A stretch of 7,265 bases of DNA from an uncultured Clostridia bacterium (GCA_944388645.1 CALXJO010000049.1:1-7265), one strand, 5' to 3'; positions 1 to 6,336 are shown, counted from the stretch's first letter. Program-made: numbers and translations. The notes: generated from the sequence alone by a model not told the origin.

Positions 1-28
1 CTTTTACTTTTGTTTTTTTATTATTATT

Positions 29-61
29 TTCGCCCAAAAAGGGGCGTCCCTAATGGGCGAA
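29..61 (-). other. Nested hairpin just after the DUF5711 gene
   Basis: An 8-bp perfect inverted repeat (TTCGCCCA at 29-36, TGGGCGAA at 54-61) encloses a smaller AGGG/CCCT stem at 40-43 and 48-51. It starts three bases after the stop codon of the leftward DUF5711 gene, where a terminator would be expected. The leftward transcript leaving the outer stem is A-rich, not U-rich, so this is not a standard intrinsic terminator. Only the inner 4-bp stem is followed by a run of T (39-36 read leftward), and that stem is weak. It may protect the mRNA 3' end, be a poor terminator, or be a dispersed palindromic repeat. Confidence 0.45.
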
Positions 62-63
62 AT

Positions 64-1269
64 TTATAAATTAACTATTTCTATTTTATCTCTATATACA
101 ATGCCGGCGATTTCATCTGTTATTACTATTTTTCTAATTTCTTGTGAAGATGTATATTTTTTTATAAGCCAGCCGTTTGTCTCTATAAAATGAACTTCTG
201 AGCCTAAGTTTAATGCTATTTTATTTCCATAGCTATAAAGTTCTTTAGTGACTCCATTAAAGTTATAAGTGCTTTGGTTTTGGTTGTCCATGTTTATTAT
301 TTGAACTGAGGTTTGTGTATCTAATAATCCAGATGTACTTTCTACTGTTCCGACTAAGTGATTATTTAATTCTATACTATAAAATGTCATTCCAGAACTG
401 TTTATGTCTGCTACTTTTGTATCTTCATTGTTTTTTATTACATGTACTGAGTCATCATACATACAAACTAGTTTATTATTGTTTTGATATTTTATGTTTA
501 GTATTAAACTATTAGAATCTGCATTATATGTGAAAACATTTGCTTCATTTGGTGATGTTTTGGCTTTTTCTATTGATAATGTTTTGATGTTAGATTGTAC
601 AAATGTTCCAGATATGTTTACTTCTGCAAAGCTTAAATATTGATTGTCTTCTGATATTGCAGAGTCTACAGTAATTGTGCTAGACATGTATTTAAATAGT
701 TCATTTCCTTGATTATCAAATACAACAATTACAGTTTTATATGCTGTTCCTGTTAATATTATTGATGAATAACCTGCTGAGTTTACACTAACTCTTGATA
801 TATTTCCTTCTAAGTCTTTTTCCCATACTATTTCATTGTCTCGTATCAGATATGCTTTAGAAGAATCTTGTTGTGCTATCATGAAATATCTTCCATTTGA
901 ATATGTGATAGGAGTACTTATTTGTACTTCTAACTGTCCTTCTTGTCTGCCTGAAGCTGTATATAATGATAGTTTGTTGTCTTTTAATACTGCAATTTTA
1001 TTTGAGTAGGCATATATATTTGATTTATCATAATCTTCTAATACAATAGAGTTTAAGTTGTTTTCTGTTATTTCTTTTCTTAGAACATTCATATCCATAA
1101 AAGTTCTAAATTCTTCATTTGTGGCATATAAGATATATCCAACTATAAATATTACTATTATTACTAGCAATATAATTAGACCCGCAATACGTTTTTTATT
1201 AAAGGTTCTATGTTCATTTTTATTAAAATAAATTATATTATTCCCTTTCTCATTGCTTTTGTTTCTCAT
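64..1269 (-). CDS. DUF5711 family single-pass membrane protein
   Basis: A 401-residue protein with a basic cytoplasmic N-terminus (about 1-27, rich in N, K and R), one strong membrane segment at about 28-50, and a long extracytoplasmic part. The outer part is built of repeated short beta-strand-like units of the type 'NKIAVLKDNKLSLY', 'KTVIVVFDNQGNELFKY' and 'NKIALNLGSEVHFIETNG'. This suggests a WD40- or PQQ-like beta-propeller. Overall form matches the DUF5711 family of Firmicutes, whose function is not known; the family call is from recognition, the propeller fold is inference. The start is the ATG at 1269. Its AAGGAG ribosome binding site (1281-1286) lies 11 bases upstream, slightly farther than usual. 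The gene is last in the leftward cluster, 40 bases after the YkvI-family gene with no terminator between, so it is probably co-transcribed. No catalytic motif is visible. Confidence 0.85.
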   Translation of the reverse strand: MRNKSNEKGNNIIYFNKNEHRTFNKKRIAGLIILLVIIVIFIVGYILYATNEEFRTFMDMNVLRKEITENNLNSIVLEDYDKSNIYAYSNKIAVLKDNKLSLYTASGRQEGQLEVQISTPITYSNGRYFMIAQQDSSKAYLIRDNEIVWEKDLEGNISRVSVNSAGYSSIILTGTAYKTVIVVFDNQGNELFKYMSSTITVDSAISEDNQYLSFAEVNISGTFVQSNIKTLSIEKAKTSPNEANVFTYNADSNSLILNIKYQNNNKLVCMYDDSVHVIKNNEDTKVADINSSGMTFYSIELNNHLVGTVESTSGLLDTQTSVQIINMDNQNQSTYNFNGVTKELYSYGNKIALNLGSEVHFIETNGWLIKKYTSSQEIRKIVITDEIAGIVYRDKIEIVNL

Positions 1270-1309
1270 GGATTTTATATCTCCTTAATCTTTCCCTTAT
1301 ATGGTTATA

Positions 1310-2356
1310 TCAGTTTTTGGAATTTTTTGCAATACTATATTGCTTAAATATCAATATTATTTGATACATGGCTATTGCTCCAAATAATGGGTACATTATG
1401 TTTATTAATTTTCCAAATCCTAAGTAGGAAATTGGAATTGCAAGTAAACATATTAGACCTGCTACCTTTTTATATTTTGTTTTATCTTTAATATTTTCTA
1501 AGAATCCATATCCTGCAGATACTGCAGTTGTAAATATTGCTATTATTACTACTATTGAATATAAAGTTTCTTGTGCTGTGCTTCCAGATAAAATCTCTAG
1601 TATTGGTAATTCTACATTATTTATATCAAATTGTGCTAGGTTTAGTATTTGGAAAATGCATAGTGATAAAATTAGTAGTATCATACTTGTGATGATTGTA
1701 ATTATTTTTATTTCTTTTGTACTTTTTATAGTCTCATTTACAGATATTAATATTGGTATTAACATAATTGAATTATAGCTACTATATATTATTGCATTTA
1801 ATATTACATACCAAATTGGCGCTGTTGTTTGAGAAAGAGTGATAACATCAGATAAGACAATATTTTTATATGCTATAAATAAAATAATTACTATTAAAAC
1901 TGGCACTATATAGCTACTTATTTTCATTATTCCATCTATATTGTTTAAGAATGTAAGATATAATAATATTCCCATTATTCCTGCTGTTATAAATATTGCG
2001 ATTCCATATTTTTGCTTAAAATAAGCACTCCAACCAGCTACCATTATAAAGAATGATATTATTAAAAATACATTTATTATGTTTTTTAAAATCATCTTTG
2101 TTGTTTTTTGTATTGCATCTATCTTATTGTTTGATATTGTATCTAAAAAATTTTCATTACTTGTTATGTACTTTTTCTTTGAAATATATAAAACAGAATA
2201 TATGATTAATCCTGTAAGAATTGTTGATACTATAATTCCTACTACTCCTAAATTTCCAAATATTTTAAAGAAAACATATATCTCTTTACCTGATGCAAAT
2301 CCTGCACCTATTATGGTTCCAATTAATATTGAAATTACTTTTATTATATTATTCAT
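1310..2356 (-). CDS. YkvI family membrane protein (transporter-like)
   Basis: A 348-residue integral membrane protein with about ten hydrophobic segments (roughly 5-25, 35-58, 92-112, 119-137, 146-163, 182-205, 217-240, 263-283, 296-316 and 317-337). The N-terminal glycine-rich motif GAGFASGKE (17-25) in an interrupted first helix is the hallmark of YkvI proteins, which are distantly related to the APC/LeuT transporter fold. Further family-like stretches are YSSYNSIMLIP (191-201) and VSAGYGFLENI (279-289). The substrate is unknown; a sodium- or proton-coupled solute role would be inference from the fold. The ATG at 2356 fits the normal family N-terminus. Its GAGGAGGG ribosome binding site is buried in a perfect hairpin (2358-2389), which is unusual. 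The gene follows the GldG-like gene after 54 bases without a typical terminator, so it may be read through from the ABC operon yet translated poorly from that transcript. Confidence 0.9.
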   Translation of the reverse strand: MNNIIKVISILIGTIIGAGFASGKEIYVFFKIFGNLGVVGIIVSTILTGLIIYSVLYISKKKYITSNENFLDTISNNKIDAIQKTTKMILKNIINVFLIISFFIMVAGWSAYFKQKYGIAIFITAGIMGILLYLTFLNNIDGIMKISSYIVPVLIVIILFIAYKNIVLSDVITLSQTTAPIWYVILNAIIYSSYNSIMLIPILISVNETIKSTKEIKIITIITSMILLILSLCIFQILNLAQFDINNVELPILEILSGSTAQETLYSIVVIIAIFTTAVSAGYGFLENIKDKTKYKKVAGLICLLAIPISYLGFGKLINIMYPLFGAIAMYQIILIFKQYSIAKNSKN

Positions 2357-2357
2357 A

Positions 2358-2389
2358 AACCCTCCTCATAAAATATTATGAGGAGGGTT
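2358..2389 (-). promoter_or_regulatory. Perfect 14-bp hairpin hiding the YkvI-family ribosome binding site
   Basis: AACCCTCCTCATAA (2358-2371) and TTATGAGGAGGGTT (2376-2389) are exact reverse complements around a 4-base loop. In the leftward transcript the arm at 2358-2371 reads as GAGGAGGG, the ribosome binding site for the ATG at 2356. The other arm carries an anti-Shine-Dalgarno sequence (CCCTCCTC). Folding would therefore close the translation start. Leftward, only TTT precedes the ATG, so it does not look like an intrinsic terminator for the ABC operon. Rightward, the stem is followed within three bases by a T-rich stretch (from 2393), so it could stop antisense transcription. The pairing is seen directly; the regulatory role is inferred. 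Confidence 0.7.
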
Positions 2390-2410
2390 GAATTTTTATT
2401 TATATATTTG

Positions 2411-3889
2411 CTATTTTTTTCTTCTTCTAACTTGCCATACTATAATTCCAAGTAACAATATTACAATTGGTAATGCTATTATTATTCCTTGTATTATATT
2501 TATTTGTTGTTCTGTTGCAGTAAATGTTGATATTGTTCCTGTGTCTTTTCTTATTGTTAAATTATCTGTTCTAGCAGATAAATATGATACTGAGTTTACG
2601 GCTAAATCTTTGTTATTATAGAATGCAATACCCATCACTTTACTAGAACTATTTGATGAAGAGCCATATAAAGTTATTGCTAAATCACTTGCAAATACAC
2701 TACTTGCACATAACACTAATTTAGATTCTTTTCCTTCTTCATCCAATTTTTTTGTTAAAGCTGCACCTATTACATCTCCATCTAAAGCTATATCTGAATC
2801 TACTTGACTTGCTGTTGTAATTGACATATCGCTTCTTAAGAATGATGTATCTGTTGCTGTAACTAAACTTTCTGATGTTACGCCTAATGCTTCTATTTCT
2901 TCGTCTGATTTAAATTCTATTCTTCCACTGTCTATTAATGCTACTGCTCCATCTGATGCAATATACTGAGTAATTTCAGATGAATAGCTTACTTGTGGTA
3001 TTATGAAGTTTGAATAACCGCTTATTACATTATTCGAGTCTGTTTCATAAATAACTCCATTTGAAATACTTACTCCATATTGGTCTAATATTTTCTGGAA
3101 ATTACTTAATGATATTTCTCCATAATTTGGAGTTTGTAATATCATTAAATTTCCGCCATTATTTATATAATCTATAACTAAATTTGCTTCATACTCTGTA
3201 TAGTCTTCTTCAAGTGATGGTATTATTAAAACATTACAATCGTCTGGCACTCCACCATTTACAAGTAAATCTAATGTATCTACATCATTTGCTTCATTTT
3301 TTAAATATTCTTTGAATACTTCATATTGATCACTATATTCTACATGGTTTGTAGCAAAATATATTTTTGGATTTTTTTCTAAGTTTACATCTAATATTGC
3401 GTTTGTTAATGCTTGTTCTGTTGTATTAATTTCTTCATATGTTGAATAATCATATGTATAAAGGTCTGTTGTCATAACAGCTTTTTTTCTTGCGTCTGTT
3501 TCAACTATAATTAAACTTGTTGCTGTAGTTCCAAGTCCATATTCTGATTGCAAGTCTTTTCTTGTTGTTGGATCAGTTAATACTTCATATGAAATGTGTG
3601 AATTGTTGCTTGCATAAAGTTTTGCATATTGTTCTACTTCTGGGTAGTTACTCATTCCATATAATATAATTCTTGTATCTTGATTTACTCCTGATATTTT
3701 ATCTATTGACTCTTGTGATAATGAATACAATTTATCTTGTGTTAAGTCAATATCAGCTAAATCTAGGTTCCTTATAAATAAATTTAAGCCAACATATAAT
3801 GCTATAATTATTATAATCAAGGCTAGTGTTAATAGAGTGCTTCTAAGCCATTTGCCTCTTTTTATTAATTCCTTTGTCTTTTCTTTCAC
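2411..3889 (-). CDS. GldG-like auxiliary protein of a Gld-type ABC exporter
   Basis: A 492-residue protein anchored at both ends. There is one membrane helix near the N-terminus (about 17-40), a large extracytoplasmic region (about 41-462) and one C-terminal helix (about 463-486) followed by the basic tail VRRRKK. Directly after the first helix is the GldG-type stretch DIDLTQDKLYSLSQES (46-61). This is followed by the ABC_transp_aux-type region with alternating strands such as KIYFATNHVEY (175-185) and NVLIIPSLEEDY (219-230). GldG works with GldA (ATPase) and GldF (permease) in Bacteroidetes gliding; in Firmicutes the same trio is common and its substrate is unknown. The start is a GTG at 3889, chosen because AAGGAGG ends nine bases upstream and the N-terminus fits the family. 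It lies 18 bases after the permease gene, whose stop codon borders this ribosome binding site, so translation is probably coupled. Confidence 0.88.
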   Translation of the reverse strand: MKEKTKELIKRGKWLRSTLLTLALIIIIIALYVGLNLFIRNLDLADIDLTQDKLYSLSQESIDKISGVNQDTRIILYGMSNYPEVEQYAKLYASNNSHISYEVLTDPTTRKDLQSEYGLGTTATSLIIVETDARKKAVMTTDLYTYDYSTYEEINTTEQALTNAILDVNLEKNPKIYFATNHVEYSDQYEVFKEYLKNEANDVDTLDLLVNGGVPDDCNVLIIPSLEEDYTEYEANLVIDYINNGGNLMILQTPNYGEISLSNFQKILDQYGVSISNGVIYETDSNNVISGYSNFIIPQVSYSSEITQYIASDGAVALIDSGRIEFKSDEEIEALGVTSESLVTATDTSFLRSDMSITTASQVDSDIALDGDVIGAALTKKLDEEGKESKLVLCASSVFASDLAITLYGSSSNSSSKVMGIAFYNNKDLAVNSVSYLSARTDNLTIRKDTGTISTFTATEQQINIIQGIIIALPIVILLLGIIVWQVRRRKK

Positions 3890-3907
3890 AACTTCTCTCC
3901 TCCTTAA

Positions 3908-4591
3908 TTATTTAACTAGTTTTCTTCTTTTCATAACAATCATTGTTATAACAACAAACATTACTGTCATTGACAATAAATTTATTGTTTCAGCTATAGG
4001 AAATACTCCTGTTGCAAATGGATAAAATTGCTCTACTAGTGATATTGATGTAAATGAAAGAGATAAATTAGGAGCAAGCCATGTAAGTACAAAGGCTGCT
4101 ATTGTTACAATTGCAGCAATTATTTGATTTTCTGTTAAGCTTGATACAAGCATACCAAATGAAATGTATACCATTGATAATAGTAAAAATCCAAACATTG
4201 ATACTGCAACTGTTGCTAAGTCTGGTACTTTAAAATAACATAATATTCCTAAATATATTAATGTTAAGATTTCTGTTATAACTATAACTAATACTGCTGC
4301 AAAGAATTTTCCAAGCACTATTCCTATCATGCTTCTAGGAGATGTTATTAATAATTGCTCTGTTCCATTTTTTCTTTCTTCTGCAAACATTCTCATTGTT
4401 AATAATGGTATTATGAATACCACTGTATATATTGCTGAATAGTAAAACACATATTGGAATGTTGTCATTCCTTGATATATTGTTGTTATGTAAAATAATA
4501 TACTAAACATAGCTAAAAATAAACCAATAAATACATATCCAATAGGTGATAAAAAATAAGTTTTAAATTCTTTTTTTAGTACTGCCCACAT
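3908..4591 (-). CDS. ABC-2 type permease, GldF-like
   Basis: A 227-residue membrane protein with six predicted membrane segments (about 18-38, 48-67, 94-118, 126-150, 156-174 and 205-221), the usual size and layout for GldF/ABC-2 permeases. The cytoplasmic loop after the second helix holds the conserved stretch PLLTMRMFAEERKNGTEQLL (62-81), followed by TSP. This is the signature of this permease group and a probable contact with the ATPase. The ATG at 4591 shares its A with the last base of the ATPase stop codon (TAATG). The ribosome binding site AAAGGAGG (4601-4608) lies inside the last codons of the ATPase gene, so the two are translationally coupled. Together they should form a homodimeric or pseudo-symmetric exporter. 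The substrate cannot be read from the sequence. Confidence 0.92.
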   Translation of the reverse strand: MWAVLKKEFKTYFLSPIGYVFIGLFLAMFSILFYITTIYQGMTTFQYVFYYSAIYTVVFIIPLLTMRMFAEERKNGTEQLLITSPRSMIGIVLGKFFAAVLVIVITEILTLIYLGILCYFKVPDLATVAVSMFGFLLLSMVYISFGMLVSSLTENQIIAAIVTIAAFVLTWLAPNLSLSFTSISLVEQFYPFATGVFPIAETINLLSMTVMFVVITMIVMKRRKLVK

Positions 4592-5640
4592 TATTTTTTA
4601 CCTCCTTTTTTCTCTTTGTTTTCTTTGCTCTTCTTTTCTTCTTTATCTTTCTTTTTGCTCTTTTCTTTTTCAGGTGCTTTTTCCTGTTTTTTGTCTTCAT
4701 TTATTGTATTTTTATCAATTAATGTTATAAATGCATCTTCTAGAGATTTTTCTGCTTTCTTTAATTCAAATATTGTAATTTCCTTCTTAGGTAAAATATC
4801 AAATAATTGTTTACGTAAATCTACATTTGCATTAGATTCTATCATGTATTGTTTTGTTCCATCTTCATTGTCTTTTATTAATTTACAATCTAGCATTTCT
4901 GGAATGTCTTTCTTTAATTTTAACATATTGTCTTTACTATCTTCTACAGTAAGTAATATTACATTTTTCTCATCTGTCTTTTTCTCTAGATTTTCTGGTG
5001 TATCTATTGCGATTAATTTGCCTTTATTTATTATTATTACTCTTTCGCATATTTGACTTACTTCTGATAATATGTGTGAGCTTAATATTACTGTGTGATT
5101 TTTTCCTAAATCTTTTATTAATTTTCTTATTTCTGTAATTTGTTTTGGATCTAATCCAACTGTTGGTTCATCTAATATAATAACTTCAGGATCTCCTACT
5201 AGTGCTCCTGCTAAGCTTACTCTTTGCTTATATCCTCTTGATAGATTTCTTATAAGCTTTTTTTCCACATCCTTAAGACCTGTTTCTGTTAAGGCCTTTT
5301 GCACCTTTTCTTTTCTCTCTTTCTTCTTAACTCTTTTTAGTTCAGCCATATAGGTTACAAATTCTTTAACAGTTAGTTCTGTGTATAAAGGAACTCCTTC
5401 TGGCATATAACCTATTTGTTTTTTTGCTTTAATTCCTTTTTTCTGAACATCAAAGCCATTAACTATTATCGTTCCACCCGTAGGCTCGATAAAGCCTGTT
5501 ATCATGTTCATAGTTGTACTTTTCCCAGCTCCGTTAGGTCCTAAAAAGCCAACAACTTCTCCGTCTTTTACAGTAAAACTAATGTTGTCTACTGCGACGA
5601 AGTTTCCATACTTTTTGGTGACATTCTTAACTTCTATCAC
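4591..5640 (-). CDS. ABC transporter ATP-binding protein, GldA/CcmA-like
   Basis: A 349-residue ATPase from the GTG at 5640. Motifs in order: Walker A GPNGAGKST (34-42), a Q-loop region IGYMPEG with Glu81 in place of the usual Gln, ABC signature LSRGYKQR (133-140), Walker B VIILDEPT (153-160, catalytic Glu158), D-loop GLDP (162-165) and switch His189. All catalytic residues are present; Glu at the Q-loop is common in this exporter subgroup. A C-terminal accessory region follows (about 225-305), then a tail of about 37 residues made almost wholly of K, E, D and S. The GTG start is preferred over an in-frame TTG at 5655. GGAGG (5649-5653) sits eight bases before the GTG, whereas it would lie inside the coding region of the TTG form. 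As first gene of the cluster it supplies energy to the GldF-like permease it overlaps. Confidence 0.95.
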   Translation of the reverse strand: MIEVKNVTKKYGNFVAVDNISFTVKDGEVVGFLGPNGAGKSTTMNMITGFIEPTGGTIIVNGFDVQKKGIKAKKQIGYMPEGVPLYTELTVKEFVTYMAELKRVKKKERKEKVQKALTETGLKDVEKKLIRNLSRGYKQRVSLAGALVGDPEVIILDEPTVGLDPKQITEIRKLIKDLGKNHTVILSSHILSEVSQICERVIIINKGKLIAIDTPENLEKKTDEKNVILLTVEDSKDNMLKLKKDIPEMLDCKLIKDNEDGTKQYMIESNANVDLRKQLFDILPKKEITIFELKKAEKSLEDAFITLIDKNTINEDKKQEKAPEKEKSKKKDKEEKKSKENKEKKGGKK

Positions 5641-5648
5641 TTGTTTTT

Positions 5649-5653
5649 CCTCC
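5649..5653 (-). promoter_or_regulatory. Ribosome binding site that fixes the ATPase start at GTG 5640
   Basis: Read leftward, GGAGG is followed by eight bases and then GTG at 5640-5638, ideal spacing. The alternative TTG at 5655-5653 would place this site inside the gene, and has only a weak AGGG about ten bases upstream. The protein from GTG begins MIEVKNVTKKYGNF, the normal N-terminus for this ATPase family. Confidence 0.85.
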
Positions 5654-5686
5654 AATCTATTATTTCCCTAAGGTTATTACCTCTCC

Positions 5687-5715
5687 ATATTACCACTACA
5701 AAAATTTTTGTGCAA
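5687..5715 (-). promoter_or_regulatory. Predicted promoter of the ABC operon (extended -10)
   Basis: Read leftward: -35-like TTGCAC (5715-5710), 17-base spacer, and -10-like TAATAT (5692-5687) preceded by TGG, which gives an extended -10. The boxes match consensus only partly (3 of 6 and 4 of 6), but the spacing is ideal and the TG helps. Transcription would start near 5680, leaving a leader of about 40 bases before the GTG at 5640. No other clear promoter was found inside the five-gene cluster. Confidence 0.5.
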
Positions 5716-5758
5716 TATATTTTATCTAGTTTTCACATAGAATTCACATTATTTACCA

Positions 5759-5880
5759 TTTGGGTGTTTTGGGTGTTTTTGGGGACACTTCTCTAAAACA
5801 TCTTTTGGGTGTTTTTTGGACGCGTCCCCCGAAGCATCTTTTGGATGTTTTGAGGGACAGGTTTCTAAAACACCCAAAAG
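5759..5880. repeat. Tandem array of three 36-bp units between divergent promoters
   Basis: Three contiguous 36-base units lie at 5767-5802, 5803-5838 and 5839-5874. Each begins TTTTGGGTGTTTT or a close variant, has a GGGGAC/GGAC/GGGAC core, and ends in A-rich AAAACATC, GAAGCATC or AAAACACC. A partial copy (TTTGGGTGTTTT, 5759-5770) precedes them. Start and end of each unit are nearly complementary, so each can fold on itself. The middle unit holds the perfect palindrome GGACGCGTCC (5818-5827). Because 36 is a multiple of three, both strands stay open through the array and give 12-residue peptide repeats, but no start with a good ribosome binding site supports a gene. The units abut without spacers. 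The array is more G/C-rich than its surroundings and may belong to a dispersed repeat family. Confidence 0.8.
5767..5879. repeat. Perfect 13-bp inverted repeat enclosing the array
   Basis: TTTTGGGTGTTTT at 5767-5779 is the exact reverse complement of AAAACACCCAAAA at 5867-5879. The same left arm recurs at 5803-5815, so alternative foldings are possible. No transposase or target-site duplication is evident. The arrangement could be a non-autonomous palindromic element or the outer arms of a large hairpin. Confidence 0.75.
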
Positions 5881-5884
5881 CAGG

Positions 5885-5913
5885 TTGATTTTCCGTAGGA
5901 ATTTTGGTATTAT
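5885..5913 (+). promoter_or_regulatory. Predicted promoter of yhbY (extended -10)
   Basis: TTGATT (5885-5890), a 17-base spacer, and TATTAT (5908-5913) preceded by TGG, forming an extended -10. Four of six and five of six bases match the SigA consensus. Start of transcription would be near 5920, giving a leader of about 28 bases to the ATG at 5948. The -35 box lies five bases after the end of the 36-bp array, so the array occupies the upstream activating region. Confidence 0.6.
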
Positions 5914-5947
5914 AGTATATGAATTTTATGATGATTGGAGATTTAGT

Positions 5948-6238
5948 ATGAATAGTAAACAACGTGCTTTTTTAAGAAGTCTTGCAAATAATATAACTTC
6001 TATTTTTCAAGTTGGTAAAAATGGAATTTCTGAGAATTTAATTAAGCAGGTGGATGATGCTTTAGAAGCAAGAGAGCTTATTAAGTTAAATGTATTAGAG
6101 ACTTCTCCTGATGATATTGAAGAAGTTGCAAATTCTATTGCTGAAAAGACTAATTCTACGCTTGTTCAAATTATGGGAAATAAAATTACTTTATATAGAG
6201 CAAGAAAAAAAGATTCAAAGATTGTATTGCCAGAATAG
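5948..6238 (+). CDS. yhbY: YhbY family CRM-domain RNA-binding protein
   Basis: A 96-residue protein that is a single CRS1-YhbY (CRM) domain, close to the usual length of bacterial YhbY. Visible family marks are the N-terminal helix MNSKQRAFLRSLANN, the GKNG loop (23-26, a GxxG loop like that of KH domains), the HELIK-like helix AxEARELIKLNVLE (about 38-51), and the final strand QIMGNKITLYR (74-84) with a basic tail. YhbY homologues bind pre-50S ribosomal particles and act in ribosome assembly; that role is from the family. The open frame runs upstream through the repeat array, but the ATG at 5948 is chosen. GGAG (5937-5940) lies seven bases before it, the protein then starts where the family does, and the predicted promoter starts transcription after the longer frame's TTG. 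It is monocistronic and converges on the CmpB-like gene. Confidence 0.93.
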   Translation: MNSKQRAFLRSLANNITSIFQVGKNGISENLIKQVDDALEARELIKLNVLETSPDDIEEVANSIAEKTNSTLVQIMGNKITLYRARKKDSKIVLPE

Positions 6239-6244
6239 TATTTT

Positions 6245-6268
6245 TTCGGTACATGGAACGAATTTTTT
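6245..6268 (+). terminator. Weak possible terminator directly after yhbY
   Basis: A short stem TTCG (6245-6248) with CGAA (6259-6262) is followed at once by six T residues (6263-6268), seven bases after the yhbY stop. The stem is only four base pairs with a ten-base loop, so it would work poorly. The stronger terminator is at 6351-6376. Confidence 0.25.
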
Positions 6269-6302
6269 AAACAAATAAAGACAAGACTATAACTATCTTC
6301 TA

Positions 6303-6336
6303 AGGAAACGCATCCATTTCATAGGATGACTTTCCT
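6303..6336. other. Imperfect hairpin in the yhbY/CmpB-like intergenic region
   Basis: AGGAAA (6303-6308) pairs with TTTCCT (6331-6336), and CATCC (6311-6315) pairs with GGATG (6324-6328). A symmetrical 2 by 2 internal loop separates the stems, and an eight-base loop caps the hairpin. On the plus strand it lies in the long 3' region of yhbY, 14 bases before the terminator stem. It has no T-run of its own in either direction, so it is a separate structured element of unknown role. Confidence 0.5.

Noticed and set aside
2079..2381. Rightward 100-residue open frame opposite the YkvI-family gene
   Set aside because: It is the shadow of a strongly recognised membrane protein gene, and no promoter or ribosome binding site supports it.
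2358..2400. Standard intrinsic terminator for the leftward ABC operon
   Set aside because: The stem is excellent but the leftward transcript has only three T residues before the YkvI-family ATG; the T-rich side faces rightward, where no gene precedes it.
4616..5056. Rightward 146-residue open frame opposite the ABC ATPase
   Set aside because: It is the reverse strand of the Lys/Glu-rich tail and accessory region, giving a Phe/Ser/Leu-rich low-complexity protein with no ribosome binding site.
5086..5092. Loss of the Q-loop glutamine in the ABC ATPase as a defect
   Set aside because: The Glu at this place (IGYMPEG) is common in GldA/CcmA-type exporters, and all other catalytic motifs are intact.
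5767..5874. Possible CRISPR array, since the unit is 36 bases long
   Set aside because: The three units abut directly with no spacers, they differ from each other in the core, and no cas gene is near. It is a tandem repeat.
5816..5947. N-terminal extension of YhbY from a TTG at 5816
   Set aside because: The extension is repeat sequence, lacks a ribosome binding site, and begins upstream of the predicted transcription start; the ATG at 5948 has a good site and fits the family.
5753..5962. Leftward 69-residue open frame with CF/KTPK repeats as a gene
   Set aside because: It is made of the 36-bp repeat read in one frame, has no convincing ribosome binding site, and runs through both the yhbY promoter and the yhbY start codon.
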